64,000 nucleotides of DNA. It comes from Haliclona indistincta (lineage: Eukaryota; Porifera; Demospongiae; Haplosclerida; Chalinidae). Numbering within the stretch: the first letter of the stretch is position 1; every line of letters starts with the position of its first letter. Location of the stretch: contig OZ024788.1 in NCBI GenBank assembly GCA_964017065.1, positions 9,898,047 through 9,962,046 of the forward strand. The letters run 5' to 3'. The translations under genes were made by a program, and so were the position numbers. Shown piece after piece: positions 63,407 through 64,000 of the stretch. The notes under the pieces were generated by a model that worked only from the letters and a program-made list of their open reading frames with translations, did no database searches and had not been told where the DNA came from.

Positions 63407-64000
63407 TACTATGATTTATTTCAATTTGCTCCTTCTTGTGTAAATAACAAAATCAATCAGTGTTTCATAATTATATTATTTGCAAAAAATTATCACATAA
63501 TTCGAAGAGACTCTACCTTTGACACCTGTTGGTACTGTATAGTTGTGAATATTATTACAAAACAGTGAATATCATTACCAGTGAGTCAGTATAACCACTA
63601 ATGTTGCTGAGTGAACTTGTTATGTGACCTAGTCACATGATTATGCCCAATGCCCTCTAACAGAGCATATTCATGGTTGCATATTCTTAGGTAATGAACT
63701 CTTGATAATGCTGCACTTTGTATCTAGTATCCTGTACCTAGCAATATACAATGTATTTACAATTAACCACACTCATGCTAACGTGATCATTTTGACCTTT
63801 CATATTGACCTCTGAGATGCTGCACCAGATGCTGAAGCTTGTCATGCGTACTTTATTGTGCATGACATGTACAGTATATTAGATTGAAGAGGGATAGTGA
63901 TGTGCTGCAATCAATGCATAGTACTTGCCTTAACTAGGAGAAACTCCAATTGAAATGAGTGATGAATGATTCCATTGTTGTGATGGCTGCATCATCATTA
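63407..64000. other. Module 3' flank, continues past the window
   Basis: Matches 55444-56070 closely. By analogy another NLR 3' end is expected beyond the window. Confidence 0.65.

Noticed and set aside
1..64000. tRNA, rRNA or other structured RNA genes
   Set aside because: None recognised by eye on either strand; a covariance-model scan would be needed to exclude them.

Overview
The window looks like nuclear DNA of a marine sponge, most likely a demosponge close to Amphimedon queenslandica. This is inferred from gene content: DEATH-NACHT-LRR genes with very short introns (54-59 nt), AT-rich intergenic DNA, abundant foldback elements and recent tandem duplicates. Large NLR expansions are known for A. 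queenslandica. No database search was possible, so species identity is not proven.

The backbone is a duplicated module. Its ideal order is: an NLR gene on the minus strand; a short divergent promoter; an espin-like ankyrin (ANK) gene on the plus strand; a plus-strand HxD...H...R protein resembling Fe(II)/2-oxoglutarate (2OG) oxygenases; and a characteristic 3' flank leading into the next NLR. Copies differ by deletion, fusion and insertion.

Region by region. 1-1041: 3' part of a 2OG-like gene. 1167-2899: a 1.7-kb insertion with a decayed Cys-rich coding region. 4725-7654: NLR1, intact. 7980-10765: palindrome, LRR relics and a collapsed ANK/2OG remnant. 11604-13812: mobile element copy A. 14680-17909: NLR2, intact. 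18030-19230: LRR relics. 20187-27603: one NLR pseudogene split by mobile element copy B (21535-25262), which carries about 1.76 kb of (CTT)n. 27604-27828: divergent promoter. 27829-43478: the longest espin-like gene; its 10.9-kb intron 10 holds a family of minus-strand seven-transmembrane (7TM) genes. 43604-44497: ANK/2OG fusion fragment. 46508-50142: NLR5, intact. 50260-52650: LRR relics. 52707-53409: a DEATH domain spliced to a segment resembling the DNAJB2/DNAJB6 C-terminal region. 53661-55443: ANK/2OG pseudogene. 57150-61093: NLR fragment and a frameshifted NLR. 61320-63406: ANK/2OG chimera with a disrupted ANK exon 1.

Working together: NLRs are predicted cytosolic sensors (LRR ligand recognition, NACHT NTP-dependent oligomerisation, DEATH signalling). 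The espin-like gene suggests an actin-associated scaffold. Three NLR-type genes share a 225-251-bp GC-box promoter with an ANK gene, so co-regulation is plausible but unproven. The most unusual items are the DEATH/DNAJB-like chimera, the nested 7TM family, the GAA/CTT-bearing foldback element and the repeated ANK-2OG fusions.
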